Shown here piece after piece: positions 11,460 to 23,860 of a stretch of 64,000 nt of DNA; position 1 is the stretch's first letter, and each line of letters begins with the position of its first letter. Both the position numbers and the translations under genes were made by a program. The notes beneath the pieces are model-generated. The model had not been told where the DNA came from and did no database searches. It saw only the letters and a program-made list of their open reading frames with translations. The stretch comes from Halichoerus grypus (lineage: Eukaryota; Chordata; Mammalia; Carnivora; Phocidae): assembly GCF_964656455.1 (NCBI RefSeq), contig NC_135714.1:81737903-81801902 (forward strand). The letters are read 5' to 3'.

Positions 11460-11735
11460 TATTTTAAATATCACATTCTCGGAGGAGACTTTCCTGAAAC
11501 ACCCCCATCTAAATTAGGTTCCTCCTGTTATTAACATTCTTATTGTCTTATTGTAAATTTTATCAAATTTATAATTATGTATTTATTTGAGATTTACTTC
11601 TTTAACGTTTGCATTCTGTTCCAAGAGGCTATTCCCATGTCTGTACTGTGTACCATTATATGTCCATGCTTAGCACAGTGTCTGACATCTAATAGGTGTA
11701 GGTGTTTAATAAATAATTGGCTGAATAGAAACATG
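11460..11735 (+). mobile_element. L2 LINE 3' end
   Basis: 'aaatatcacattctcggagg' with 'agactttcctgaaacacccc', later 'gcttagcacagtgtctgaca', and the terminal 'taataaataattggctgaat' follow the sense L2 3' region. Confidence 0.65.
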
Positions 11736-11988
11736 AGTCCTGAGGATTTAATGAATGTCCTTTTCATCATTCATCATTCCAATTATGAGCATTAGACCTA
11801 TAATTGCTTACTTTGTATTCATGTAAACTTCCTACAATGAACAGGAAAGTACTTTAGACACGACACAATTTTAGTGGGTATTAAAAAACATAATATTGTA
11901 ACAGAAGTAGATAATTGCCAATATAATGATTTATAATGTGGAATTAGAATTTCCATAAATTAACTTGATCGTGATAAAAATGCTTTTG

Positions 11989-12180
11989 GAGGCACCTGGG
12001 TGGCTTAGTCCTTAAGCGTCCGCCTTCGGCTCAGGTCATGCTCCCGGGGTCCTGGGATCGAGCCCCGTGTCGGGCTCCCTGCTCCACGGGGAGCCTGCTT
12101 CTCCCTCTCCCACTCCCCCTGCTTGTGTTCCCTCTTTCTCTGTGTCTCCCTCTGTCAAATAAATAAATAAAATCTTTAAA
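11989..12180 (+). mobile_element. CAN-SINE
   Basis: A complete element from GAGGCACCTGGGTGGCTTAG to AAATAAATAAAATCTTTAA. A perfect 13-bp TSD, aaaaatgcttttg, flanks it (11976-11988 and 12181-12193). Confidence 0.96.
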
Positions 12181-12193
12181 AAAAATGCTTTTG

Positions 12194-12744
12194 TATTTTC
12201 TAATGTGAACTGACAAGCTCAAATCTTGTGAACTGTTAGAACTCATATTTAGTTTCAGCATGAGAAAAAGAAAATTCAGTAGAAATTACATTTTAGTTAC
12301 TTAGCTTTTAAAGATTAAATATAATAAATTTAAGTAAAGAATTCAATGTTATTTATGTTTTGTAATACTTTGAATATTGGCTAATTTTCTTTTTTTCTTT
12401 AAGTTAAACCAACTAAATATATTTTGGGTAAAACAAATAGCAAGTTGGTCAGAGCAGGAAGCTCCAGAGCACGCGGTCCAGATTTGGGGGCACGGAAGCT
12501 GCCTTATCTGAGTGTTCAGGGAGGCATTCACCATTTCAGTGGCTTCCACTGTAAATAATCTTTCACCTTGTTCTCAGTTAAACAATTGCTCTAATGCTTC
12601 CCAGCAGCAGCGGCAGCAATTTTGGAGAATGGAAGAGAAGTGAAGCCTATGGTTAGCTATGTAAAAATGTTGTAGAAGAATCCATAAGTATGTTCAAACA
12701 TAAAATCTGAATTCAAGCAGAAGTGATTTTCCCTGGCCAGTCAA
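12194..12744. other. Unique DNA, nothing recognised
   Basis: AT-rich sequence with short frames only. A small 'cagcagcagcggcagcaa' run occurs near 12602. Confidence 0.45.
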
Positions 12745-13085
12745 CTTTCATTCATTAGTTCTTTCCTTCTTTCAACAAATGTATTTTGAGGAACTAATAT
12801 GTACCAAGTGCTTTGTAGGGGTGGGAATAAATTGGAGAGTAGCGTGATATAGAATTTGTCTTCATGGAGCTTATGATTTAGCGGAGGACACAGACAGTAT
12901 ACCAGAAATCACCGTAGGTAATGTTAAGTCCTTTAATGGCCGATGCTAGTACAAATGGGAGGAGTGTCAACCTAGTTAGGGGTAGGGTTATTCTGGGAAG
13001 ATTTCCTGTTTAAGCTGATAGTTGAAAGATATGTGGGAATGAAGTACATGAAGGAGGGAGAGGAGTGGAATGAGCATTATAGGCA
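12745..13085 (-). mobile_element. L2 LINE 3' end, antisense
   Basis: 'ttctttcaacaaatgtattt', 'ggaactaatatgtaccaagt', 'cttcatggagcttatgattt', 'gaagatttcctgtttaagct' and 'gagtggaatgagcattatag' occur in the order of the reverse-complemented L2 3' region. Confidence 0.7.
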
Positions 13086-13089
13086 GCAG

Positions 13090-13745
13090 AATTAAGACTA
13101 TTAATAACAACCAATACTTAGTGGGCATTTACTAAGTGTTCCATAGGGACAATTTCATTTGTTTTTTTTTTTAATTTTTTATTATTATGTTAATCCCCAT
13201 ACATTACATCATTAGTTTTAGATATAGTGTTCCATGATTCATTGTTTGTGCATAACACCCAGTGCTCCATGCAGAACATGCCCTCCTCAATACCCATCAC
13301 CAGGCTAACCCATCCTCCCACCCCCCTCCCCTCTAGAACCCTCAGTTTGTTTTTCAGAGTCCATCGTCTCTCATGGTTCTTCTCCCCCTCTGATTTCCCC
13401 CCCTTCATTCTTCCCCTCCTGCTACATTCTTCTTCTTCTTTTTTTCTTTCTTAACATATATTGCATTATTTGTTTCAGAGGTACAGATCTGAGATTCAAC
13501 AGTCTTGCACAATTCACAGCGCTTACCAGAGCACATGCCCTCCCCAGTGTCCATCACCCAGTCACCCCATCCCTCCCACCCCACCCCCCACTCCAGTTTG
13601 GTTTTTACAAAGACCCTATGAATTGGGTGTTACTGTTTCCAATTTAGGAAGAAGGATGAGGATTCTGGGATAGAGATAGTTTAGAAACTTGCCTCAGGTA
13701 ACACAGGTAGGACGTGGTGGAGCCAAGATTGGAATCGTGTTGCTC
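13090..13745 (-). mobile_element. MIR SINE split by an L1
   Basis: The left part is 'acttagtgggcatttactaa' to 'gacaatttcatttg'. The right part resumes at about 13605 with 'gaccctatgaattgggtgtt', 'aatttaggaagaaggatgag' and 'cttgcctcaggtaacacagg'. Joined, they follow the antisense MIR order. The L1 at 13161 lies between. Confidence 0.75.
13161..13602 (-). mobile_element. 5'-truncated carnivore L1 inside a MIR
   Basis: A T tract at 13161-13172 is the poly-A tail of a minus-strand L1. It is followed by 'cattacatcattagttttag', 'ataacacccagtgctccatg', 'taacccatcctcccaccccc' and 'cagtcttgcacaattcacag'. About 440 bases of 3' UTR and the adjoining region are kept. The 75-codon frame at 13227-13454 and its antisense partner are read-through. 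No clean TSD was found. Confidence 0.9.
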
Positions 13746-16204
13746 TATGTATGGTTATTCGCAGAAAAGAATTTCAGAATAACTGCAGTGTATAATGCCC
13801 ACAGGGGGAGGTTGTTGGTGGGGGAAGTGAGTGAATGAGCCATATTGAGGAATGACAGGGGAAAGGATGGAGGTAAGGATCAAATTCCGAGGGGTTTTAC
13901 AAGCCCCATAAAGGAGCAAATTGAATGTCATCAAATGTTAGCCATTTTCTCGCACAATTTAAATTCCTACCTGCAAGTATTTCTTGAGCTCTTTCATCTT
14001 ACTTGGTATAGTGAAGAATATTGTCCTGACTCAGCTGACATGACATAAATATGGTAAAGACTATATACTAGTGGAAGATTGTTTTGCTTGGGGAGTGTAA
14101 AATAATCAGAGAAAGCTTTCTTCTGTGAATTTACAGTTTCCTGACAAACTGTGTTCATTGTCTATAGTTTTCTTTCCTGAAATATATTTATTTTATTTTT
14201 GTCTTTGGGTCAGAATCATTCATTAAAAATTATTAGTTTATATGCTGCCAGACACAATGGAGTGTCCTATTCTACTGTAAGAGTATATCACAAATAATCT
14301 GTTACAAAATATGAATCATTACATTTTGTGAATGTTTTAATTTTTTAAAAAATAAATTAACTCAGATTAAAATTTAAAATGCATAATCATTGCATTAAGT
14401 TCTTCTTTATGAGTGGGAAAGGAAGAGGAGTTGTTTTTAGCATGTATGCCATTCTGTAATGGAGGTGTTTTGTGCATGTAAATCACAATGTATCACACTG
14501 TGGAGTATATCTAGGTGGATGATCATTTGGCATGAAGTGTGGTGGTCTTAGGAGGCCCTCATTTAACTCAGGCATGAGTTGGTTGCTACAGGGGGTTCTT
14601 AACCCTAGCTAATCATCTTACACAAAAAGAAGCCAGGAAATAGTGTTGCTCCACACAAATACATGACCACTCTATTTTCCCCTACCAAAAACAGAGCAAA
14701 CACATATCTCTTCAATGGTGGGTCAGTTGTGTCCTCTTTGGGAACATTGAAAGGACATGTAGACAAAGAATTACAACTCCTTATTAGGAAGATCTCAGTG
14801 TGAATTGATTTCTAAATTCATATAGTTTCAGAACATTGGGCTCATAGCTCAACATTTTTATGAGTGAAACTGGGGATGTCTAATGGCCAGCAGGATGGTA
14901 TAAAATCTGATTTTTTTTTTTTTTTTTGGCAGCAGTGGATCAGAGATTTTACAGATCTCCATGACCCACATGATTATTAGAGTTGTATGAATCTACTTTC
15001 TCTCGTTAATAACATTTGAGATTATGCAATGCTTATAAAATATGTGTCTTAGAAAATGAATTAGTCTTTGTATATCCACTTTTAAAAAAGTAAACATGCT
15101 CAGATGGAGATTTTTCATGGGATAAAAGCTTCTTTAGATTACTTCAAAGAATTGTCACAGCAGGCCCCTCTGGAAGGAAGTGGAATTCTTGTCTTTGTGT
15201 TGGCTCAAGTCCCTGCTCAGGAGACTTGACCTTTGTACTAGGAATGCAACAAATTCTAATTTTTGGTTTGCTGATTTAGGCTTATGGAAAATCTCCTTCA
15301 GTCCTATCTTATTGTGAACCCCTTAAATCTGGAAAAAAGGAGAAATTGTACTTTATGGACTTCTATAAAGTGAATGGGGGAGTAGACAAGGAGACAAAGA
15401 AGAGAGACTCCCTTTATGCATTAGGCGTTCATTTAGCTCCAGAGTTTGTGAAGGGGCCACGAGAGTCAAGGTAGTCTGATACTAATTGAGCTGACACATT
15501 CATTCTCTTATGCACAAGAGTTGTCATTTAAAAACATTAAAAGTGAAAAGAAAAAAAAAATCAATGATTGATGTCTAACAGGACTAGTTGACTCAGCAAC
15601 TCAGTCACCAATTTGCCTCATTTCTGGAAGAAGTCCAGGATTTGATAATTAGAGTTTTTCTAGAATTTGAAGTGGTAAAAGTAGGTCAGCCCTCTTGGAC
15701 TTTGTCTCCTTTTTGAACAGGGGAGCTTTGGTCTGACATAGCACGACAGGCCTCCTCATACGCACCTTCAAGTCCATGAGATACGAAAGATTTTGCCCAT
15801 ACTGCGGGTTGGTGCCTGTTCATTTTGGGACAAAAAGAACCTGCCAGTCAGTAGATTGCTATGTTCTTAAACAAATATTTTGCATCTGAACAAGGAGAGC
15901 CCTTGGTAAAACCAAAGTAGGTGAATTTTATCTTCAGGGACGGCTACCCTTCCTCTCTATGCCACCCGAGCACCTTTTCCTGGTTCCCACTGTGGGCATG
16001 GCAGCATCTTCTGACTTTTTGAGATACTTAGCCTGACAGTCCTGGCTTCCTCACTGGGGCAAGTTTACCCTCCTAGCCTTTCCCGTTTCTTTCAATACCG
16101 CTTCAAAATCTACCTGGCTTACTTCCAGTTTCTAAGCGCTCTTGTTTGTAGGCATTAACAAGTGGGCACTACGTATCGGATATTCTGTAATTCCTGTTAA
16201 TACA
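13746..16204. other. Unique DNA, nothing recognised
   Basis: This is 2.4 kb without a recognised repeat apart from a T tract near 14910-14927. No frame over 70 codons and no exon-like context could be supported. Confidence 0.45.
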
Positions 16205-16216
16205 TTAGATTGCCTA

Positions 16217-16387
16217 GGGGCACCTGGGTGGCTCAGTCGGTTAAGCGTCTGCCTTCGACTCAGGTCATGATCCCAGGGTCCTGGGATCGAGTCCTGCATC
16301 GGGCTTCTTGCTCAGTGGGGAGTCTGCTTCTCCCTCTGTGCTCATTCTCTCTCTCAAATAAATAAATGAAAACCTTTAAAAAATAAG
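16217..16387 (+). mobile_element. CAN-SINE, young-looking
   Basis: Head GGGGCACCTGGGTGGCTCAG is close to consensus, followed by the tRNA-like body, a short CT-rich part and a tail. A perfect 12-bp TSD, ttagattgccta, flanks it (16205-16216 and 16388-16399). Confidence 0.96.
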
Positions 16388-16399
16388 TTAGATTGCCTA

Positions 16400-18689
16400 T
16401 ATTTTTATCTCTCTTGGATAATATGATGTCTTCGTCTAGTTAAAAAAGTAGACAATTAAAACATTTTAGCAAACGAATGGGGGAGGGAGGGTCTTTACAG
16501 GCCGTTTATTTCACATTCTTTTAATAATTGCCTATTCCACAAACACCTAGAAGTCATTTTGTGGATATGTGTATGTTTCTTTTCTTCTTCAAGACATTTT
16601 AAAGAAACTATAATTTAAGCAATTTGAGTGTTTTCGAAATAAAGAAGAAAGGAAAAAAATACTGCCTTTCCATGTGCTTCACATACGTCTTTAGGGCAGA
16701 AAGAGCCCCAGAGGCTACAGTGATTCTGTCTACTCATTTTAGTAGACTTCAACATATAATCTAGCCTCATTCTCTTACTTAGAGAGCCAGGAAACAGAGA
16801 TACAGGGTTACTGTGTTTAGTTTACAAGGTCAGAGAGAGTGGTTCCTGGCAGAATGGGGACCACAACACAGTTTTAATATAATTGATACAATGTATTTTA
16901 TTTCAGTGAAGATTAATAGTTTTAAATGTTTATTATAAACATTGGGGCTTTATATGTCATGTTATAAGGATGATTCTTTTAAGACCATTCTGTCCCATTC
17001 CTCCTTTTAAGCTGTATCTCTCATTTACTTTTAAATCTAACTCAAATTCACCTTCCTGAAAGAAAATGTGTGTGATTACCTTGCTCCAAACTTACTTGAC
17101 TCGACATCTCATCTGCCTTTAGGAAAAGATTTTCAGTGTGTTTATGTTTAGCATGCATTCATTTATTTAAAAAGAAAGTTACTGTGTCTAGTTTGTTTGT
17201 CTTATTTTCCCCATAAATAAGCATCCTTCTTCTTCCCCCTTAGCATCGAATGGAGGCCCTGAAATGCTAATGCCAAAGTGCTTCTGATTTTTCTTTCCCA
17301 TCCTGTTTCCTCTACATTCTTTCTACTGGGCCCCCAAATCTGAGACCAGAAGTTGTGGTGGGGATTAAGCCAGGCATTCTCAGGGCTGATTGCAATGAAC
17401 AGCAACTTCATCTTGTCTTCTGGAGGGTGTGGCTGAAGGGAGACTGCTATCTTTTTACTTATGGTATATTCAATACCAAAAAAGATCTGTAAGTAAGTAG
17501 TCTGGAGGTATGGAAAGCTGCTTGTAAGGGGGGACAAAAGTACAAGATTTTTAAAAGCATGAGGGAAACAGCATCCAATTTAAATCAACCTCCTGTCTCT
17601 GCTTTTTATATCCTTGCTGTGAATTCAGGAAAATGAGCTCCCAATTTAATTGTGCTGTGGGTGTGCATCCATGTGGCTGAGGGCTGGGAGATCTTCTGAG
17701 CGTTTGCACGGTAAATGATCCCTATAATGCCCTGAAAGAATTAAGGCTTCCTGGAAAATCTCAAACTTGCTTCTTGGGAGTTTATTTCTCGCTAGTGCAA
17801 TCTGATTCACCATGATATTTATAGTGGATGTTTTGATTCCGTGCTGGTGCCTTGGGCTCACAGTGTATTTTTCTAGATGGTGTTGTCATGTAATGTGACT
17901 TGCAAAACTATTTAAATGCTAAAATAGGCTTTTTTTTTTTTTTTAATTCTTTTAGGCAAGAATCAAGATCGAAGGCTGCACTATTTCTTAACACTTTTTT
18001 CTACCCCTCCTTGCCACTGCTGGATCCTGACAAGGATTCTGATGCTTAAGAATTAGTAGAAAAACATCAGGACAAATAAGATACAGCATCTCGCTCCCTT
18101 ATCAATGGCTGAGGGTAGAGATTTTAGTTTCTTTCTCAAAGATATCAGAGGTAAAAGCCAGCCTGATTTAAATCTATTATTGAAAGGATTGTGCAGTTTT
18201 GGGGTGCTTATCATTGAGGAAACCTCTTTCCCCACTTCTGAGATAAATAGGATGGAAGAGACATACTGTAGCAAAGGCGTTTCTCTGTTCCTTTTTCTTC
18301 TTCCTTCTATTCCCTGTGGCTGGAGGTATAAAGACAGAAACTTTGTCTAACAGTGCTCAGAAATTATTCTATGAAAGGTGATCAATATTAGCAAGATGAA
18401 CTTGTTTTCCTTTCCTTTTTTTTTTTTTTTTTTTCTGGTAGGTCCTTTGTTATGAAGAATCTGACTGACCTAAACTTACTTTTGTAATGGCCAGTGAAGA
18501 TGACCTACCAGGTTTTCAGGCAAAGCCAGGAATGGCAGCCATTGTGAACTCGAGAAGCCCCCAGGATAGAGCTGGGACGTTGTGGGGAGATCAGAGAGGT
18601 TGCAAATACAGACGAGAAATAAGGAGGAAGGAAAGAAGAGGAAGGGAGGCCAGCAAGGGAAGGACTGCAAGATACTCATCCCAGACAGG
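16400..18689. other. Unique DNA, nothing recognised
   Basis: T tracts occur near 17930-17944 and 18418-18434. A 111-codon minus-strand frame at 17202-17537 has no recognisable domain. Overlapping frames of 73 and 81 codons near 18053-18350 lie on opposite strands, which argues that they are chance. Confidence 0.45.
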
Positions 18690-18915
18690 CTCTAAAACGG
18701 TGTTAAAACAGGGGGCAACTTTGGCCCAACTTTATTTGTCAGTGGGTAACATTGGGCCATTCCTGGAGTCATAGTTGGTTGCTACAATTTGCGGTTAGTG
18801 CTGGTGTATTGGGAATAAAGCCAGGAACACTGCTAACCATCCCATGATGTACAGGACAGCCCCCATGACAGAGACTCATCAAACTCAAAATGTCAGTATT
18901 GCTGTGCCGAGAACC
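18690..18915 (+). mobile_element. hAT-Charlie-type non-autonomous DNA element (MER family unassigned)
   Basis: 'aaagccaggaacactgctaa', 'catcccatgatgtacaggac', 'agcccccatgacagagact' and 'caaaatgtcagtattgctg' match a widespread mammalian MER element. A second copy lies at 38335-38530 in the opposite orientation. It is non-coding; the 95-codon frame running through it is chance. Confidence 0.65.
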
Positions 18916-18920
18916 TGCTC

Positions 18921-19240
18921 TAAACCAGCCAAGGAAGGACTGGATGGGAAAAGTAATGCTATGCAAAACTCTCTGCACATGTGTGCATGGTCAGCCAATC
19001 GTAGGCTGTTTTCTTTCTGGTAATGCCCTGCAACTACCAGCCCTCCCAGACATTGTGGACAAGCCTGAGGTTTTCCGTTGGGTTCCCCCCAACCCCATCA
19101 TTCCTTACCTAACTGAGACTATGTAAACATGAGTATATACTTTTTTCTTGGCATGTTAAATCTCTTTAATCTTCCAATGTTATATCTTCAGCAGTTCTAC
19201 TTTGACCCTTACCTATCTCATCAGCAGAGAAATACTTGTT
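18921..19240. other. Unique DNA, nothing recognised
   Basis: No supportable gene or repeat. Confidence 0.4.
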
Positions 19241-19257
19241 AAGAGGGCACTCTTTAG

Positions 19258-19450
19258 GGGCCCCTGGATGGCTCAGATGGTTAAGCGTCTGCTTGGGCTC
19301 AGGTCATGCCCAGGTCATGATCTCTGGGTCCTGGGATCGAGCCCCACATCGGGCTCCTGGCTCACTGGGGAGTCTGCTTCTCCCTCTCCCTTTGCCTCTC
19401 CCCCTGCTCATGGTCTCTCTCAAATGAATAAATAAAATCTTTAAAAGAAA
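19258..19450 (+). mobile_element. CAN-SINE with an 11-base internal duplication
   Basis: A complete element. 'caggtcatg' is repeated ('caggtcatgcccaggtcatg') where consensus elements have one copy. Flanks aagagggcactctttag (19241-19257) and aagagagcattccttag (19451-19467) form an aged 17-bp TSD with three mismatches. Confidence 0.93.
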
Positions 19451-19474
19451 AAGAGAGCATTCCTTAGATCACTA

Positions 19475-19810
19475 ATTTAGTCTTTTCTTCAACAAATTTA
19501 TCGAGGACCTACTGTATACAGGGCATATTGTAGATTCTTCAGACACATCAGTACATTAATGGACAAAACAAAGACTTCTAGTTTACCTACTACCAAGGAA
19601 AACAGACAATAAAGACAATAAACAATAAACATAATAGGTACAAAAGGGAAATTTTAAGCAAAATATTTTTAATATTTTTAAATAAAAAAAGAAGAAGAAG
19701 GTAAGGCAATGAAGGCAGAGCCGACGGCGTGCAGTATTAGCCAGCGTGGGGAGGGCAGATCTCATTGACAAAGTGACACTAAGTGTAGAGGTGAAGCAGG
19801 GAGGCGATGG
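19475..19810 (-). mobile_element. L2 LINE 3' end, antisense
   Basis: 'cttcaacaaatttatcgagg', 'acctactgtatacagggcat', 'cagacaataaagacaataaa' and 'ctcattgacaaagtgacact' follow the reverse-complement L2 order. An A-rich, AAG-rich interruption sits near 19680-19700. The faint match at 20400-20560 may be a continuation but is too weak to join. Confidence 0.65.
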
Positions 19811-21289
19811 TCATGTGTATTCTTGTTTTCTCCTAAATGCTAACCTTTGGTTAAAGAAGCTCCAAATGCGGTGATGAACCCAACAATTCTGAGTGCACCC
19901 AGCAAATTTTCTTCTAAGGATGCCTGCATCCAGGAGCAGGCTTTGAAAACAAGCAGTTTTGCCCTTCCAGTTTGTGAATTGGTTCACCGGTCTTAAGTTT
20001 GAAAGTAGGTCATCTTAAGCTCAGGAGTTGGGTATGGTTCAATAATTTCTCAAGGTCTCTGTGGTGTTAGTGAAAGTGAATAAAGGAGGCTTTCCAAAAA
20101 AAGATGGCTGTTTGGCCAGCACAGGATCCGCCATCGCTCCTGCTGTGCAAGCATGGATAGTGCATGGTTTAACTTAAAGCCACGCAGCCTTCATTTTACT
20201 CACTTGCTTCAGAGAGATGGTCGAATACCTCTAGAAGGTGGTGCGCTACGTAGAACGCTATGCAAGGCAGAGTCTGGAAACCCAAAAAGCTCACGTCTAT
20301 AAGAGGTAGATAGACATGGATTGTATTTCTTCCTAGTGTGCAGTTAGGTGGAATCAGGATAGAAACCCGCTGTCATAAAACCACAGAGGACCAAGAAGAA
20401 GAAGTCACAACTGGAGGCACCGAGGGGGCTCCTGGGAGAGCGTGGCATCTGTGTGAGTCTTCACGGATGAGACAGTCAGAAAGAGGAGATGGGGGAGGCA
20501 TTCCCAGGATTACAAAGAGTAAGAGCACGGCAGTAGGGAGGGGAGGCTGCCAAAAAGCTTTTTGGAAGCTGTAGGTTAAGTGTACATTCTGTGATCAGAA
20601 GCACATTTTTGGAAAGGAATGACTTAAAGCAGTCACGAGCCAGATGTTTTCAGACCATGGACCCTGGGACCACAAGATTCCCTCACAGTCTTCTCACTTC
20701 CAAAATGTGAGCTTTTGTATCAGCAAGGCCATGGCACTATGCTGGAAGGGCTAGATTTTCTTTATAATATTTTCCTAATGTGTACTTCAGTTTTTCATTT
20801 GAATACCCTTATCCAATAGAAAGACTCAGCAGCCAGAAACCCCCATTCTTGAGTGCTCATGCTTACTGACTCTTACCAAAATCGTGGTCAGTAAAGCTGC
20901 CTTTCGGTGAATCCTCCCCTTTGGGAAACTTTCCCCTCAGATTCCTCTCCTCTTATTCCTCCTGGATATCATGTGTTACCAATATCATTGCTGTTCTGTG
21001 CTGCCGCTGTGGTCTATCTCCTCTTTGTTAAGTTTTACAATAACTGTTTAAAGATGAAATTATGTATTAACTTAAAAGTCCAATTAACTATGGTGCAATA
21101 AGATGATTGCTGGAAATTTGGTACCTTTAAAAGCGAATTTTGGCCATGTAGCTTTCAAAACACTAGATACCAAGCAAAATAATATGCTCAAAATCCAATG
21201 GAATCCATTACTTTGCCTGTCTCATAACTGTAAACAAGCCTTTTGGGAGATCATGGACATTATAATAGGTACAATCTTCAGGAATTGAG
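19811..21289. other. Mostly unique DNA
   Basis: A 78-codon frame at 20338-20574 has a composition reminiscent of decayed antisense L2 ('ggcattcccaggattaca') rather than of a protein. Nothing else is recognised. Confidence 0.4.
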
Positions 21290-21480
21290 TTATTTAATCA
21301 GAGTGAATATTTATTAAGTATTTATTAAAGGTTCTAGGCACTTGACTTGGGATTTTGGCATTACCACTGTATTTAATTCTGGTAGCAACTATGTGGGGTA
21401 AGGATTATTATTGTGGCCATTTTACAGACAGAGAAACTGAAGTTCAGAGAGGTTAAGTAACCTGCCAATGGTCTGGTGGG
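21290..21480 (-). mobile_element. MIR SINE, antisense
   Basis: 'aaggttctaggcacttgact', 'aactatgtggggtaaggatt', 'cattttacagacagagaaac' and 'gaggttaagtaacctgccaa' are classic antisense MIR landmarks in order. Confidence 0.9.
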
Positions 21481-23590
21481 AGAAAAGATGAAGGCTCTTT
21501 GAAGACCTGTATCTTGGAAAAGGCACTTCGGGAAAATGGGACCTGCTTGCTCACCTTATGGGAAGCTGAAACAATCGTAGCAAAGAAATCATGTTCTTGA
21601 CTGTTTAAGAAGTAGGATGTTCTCCCTTTCCTTCCTTGAATGAAAAGATATGCTTCTCGTGTTGGTTGATGTTCTTCAGTGTATCCAGGATAACATTTAG
21701 GTCTCCCTTGGGGTGTGATGTATAAGAGAAGAATTTGAAAGATTTTGATTTAAGGCAGAGGGAAAATAAAAGGAAGCAGAATTAGGTTTCCTGACATCTA
21801 CACCTTACCAGAACTTATGCATTCTTTTTTTTTTTAATAGCACTTGCCATAATGTATTTTAGTTTTTCCGTTTACCTGTCCCGACTTCTTCCTCTTACTT
21901 CCAGGTGGCAAGTTTGGAGGAGAAGGAATGTGTCTAACTCAATTTTGTGTCACCAGACTCCACATGGTCCAAACAATATCTGGGAAGTAATAAACACCTC
22001 AAATTTGGTGGCTGACTTGATTAGTTGTGTGTATTGTCTTTTAAAAAAGAACAGAATTCCCAGGCCCAAATTTGTGATTTTTTTTGGCAGTAGAATTATT
22101 AAAGAACCCTGCATTTTACGGGACTATCCTTGCCTAAAGTCACAAATAAAGATTCATTCCTCTTCTAGATCTGTCATTCCATGCTGGTTTAGGCCGGTCT
22201 GTGTCCCTAATGATAAGAGCACCTGTAAAATAAGTTTGTTTTCCTAAAGGCAGATGGAGTTGTAAAGTTTTTTGTTGTTGTTGTTCTGCATCATTATTTA
22301 AAAATATTCACTTTCCTAATCTGTACTTACATTGACTGTGTAGTAATTTTGCATTTGACCAAGCACGTGTATAGAAGATAAAATGGACATTTTCTCCCAG
22401 TGCTAATTTATTGAAGTATGATAAGCTTTTACCTCATCTTTTCCCTTAAAGCCTTTTTCTCCCCCCTGTTTCTAGTCAAGCACTTACTAAATCATTAAGA
22501 GGAAAATTTAGGTCATCTTTTCATGTGCATTGACCTTATGATTTTTTCTTTCTCAACAGCCATTTAAACGACATTTATTGAGGAAAGTGGGTGGTTCAGT
22601 CTTGCAATAAGCCACGTAGCACAGAAGAATCAGGAGAATTCGTAGAGTCTAGCTGCGTTATGCAGCCCCTTTCTCCCCGTTGGTTTCTTTGATTCTGTGC
22701 TTTCTCTGTGGATACCAAGGTCTTGCTGGAGCAGGACTGTATCTGCTGAACAGTTGTCGCCATGGGAGTTGCGCTTGCGCAGGCCTAACATAGGGTAGTG
22801 GTGTTGTGTGCAGTCTTGATAAACAACGATCTATGCCATTTTTTTCCCAGAAAATTTTATTTTGCTTTCACATTAATCACAAACTTATTTCTAAATGGTA
22901 ATACAAGCCGTTCTTCAAATTCCTTGGAATAATCCTTTTAGAAGTCTAATTGGCCACACAATAACTTTGTTCCAGACAATGGGATAGTTTTGACGAGCTA
23001 TAAGCAAATGGCTTCTTCTTCTAGCTTACAGTCTGACTGCAAAATCATGGCTGAAATGTACAGAGATCTCACAAAAATTTGACTTTGCTAACAGTCTTTC
23101 ATTGTTTTTGTTTTTACCCAGCCCATTTGAATTTCAGGGAAAACTCAGCTGCATGAAACATTTAATGTAAATTTTGTCTGATCTTGTTTACATTTTTACT
23201 TCTAATGAGGCACAGATTCTTAAATGAGCCAACTTGAACCAATACAGCAGAAAGGCAACGCACCCTAACACAGTCAGCTTCTCCTGGTCTAGGGGATTAT
23301 GTTCTTAAACAGCCTACTTTATTGTTTGTTGAACAAACCTATCTTCCAGAGTTGTGCAGTTCTTGAAGATGGTCTTGACAGCACCTTGGGAGTCCAGAGC
23401 AGGGTGGAGACAGAAGACCAATAATCTGCTTTTCCTCCTCTTCCCTAGAACTTTCTCTTCCTTCACTCTGTCGCCACTCTTCTCATTGCTATCCTGCTAT
23501 CCTCGGATGTTTTGGTACCTTCTGTGCTGTGAACAGATTTAGTGTCTTCTCTCTCTTTATTTTTATTTCACTCTCCCCTTGTAAAAGCCG
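21481..23590. other. Unique DNA with the longest non-repeat reading frame
   Basis: A 131-codon plus frame (21852-22247) follows a T-rich run ending AATAG at about 21840, which looks like a splice acceptor. The translation matches no family I know, and no donor, upstream exon or codon bias supports it. A GC-rich motif TGCGCTTGCGCA sits at 22770-22781. Confidence 0.4.
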
Positions 23591-23860
23591 CCATCCTCAC
23601 ATCTACTTTGGGAAATCATACCCATTCTTCAAGGCTCAATGTGAAAGCCATCTTCTATGCGAACCCTTTCACAAACACCTCCCTGGGAGCCTCTTTGTTC
23701 CTCTGGTCTTCTCTGGCATTATTGTTGGTAGCGTGCCTACTACAGCCAGTCTTTCTTCCTTATCCCTAGGATAATTTCCACACATCTTATCTCCTTCTAC
23801 TAGCCTGGGAGCCCCTGGAAGGTGGAAACTCTAGAGTACATGGGCCAATACCTGATACAA
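23590..23860 (+). mobile_element. L2 LINE 3' end, sense
   Basis: 'cccattcttcaaggctcaat', 'cgaaccctttcacaaacacc' and 'actagcctgggagcccctgg' correspond to the sense L2 3' region (CATCCTTCAAGGC, then the CTAGACTGTAAGCTCC-like motif). The two short frames here are read-through. Confidence 0.6.

Noticed and set aside
13227..13454. Pro- and Ser-rich 75-codon frame, similar to one at 56099-56335
   Set aside because: The similarity is real but comes from the shared L1 3' UTR, which is non-coding.
16217..16300. tRNA-like sequence with A- and B-box-like motifs
   Set aside because: It is the head of a CAN-SINE with a CT-rich body, A-rich tail and TSD; the same applies to the other SINE heads. None is a real tRNA gene.
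17202..17537. 111-codon minus-strand frame in unique DNA
   Set aside because: No recognisable domain, biased composition or exon signals; length is within chance for this much sequence.
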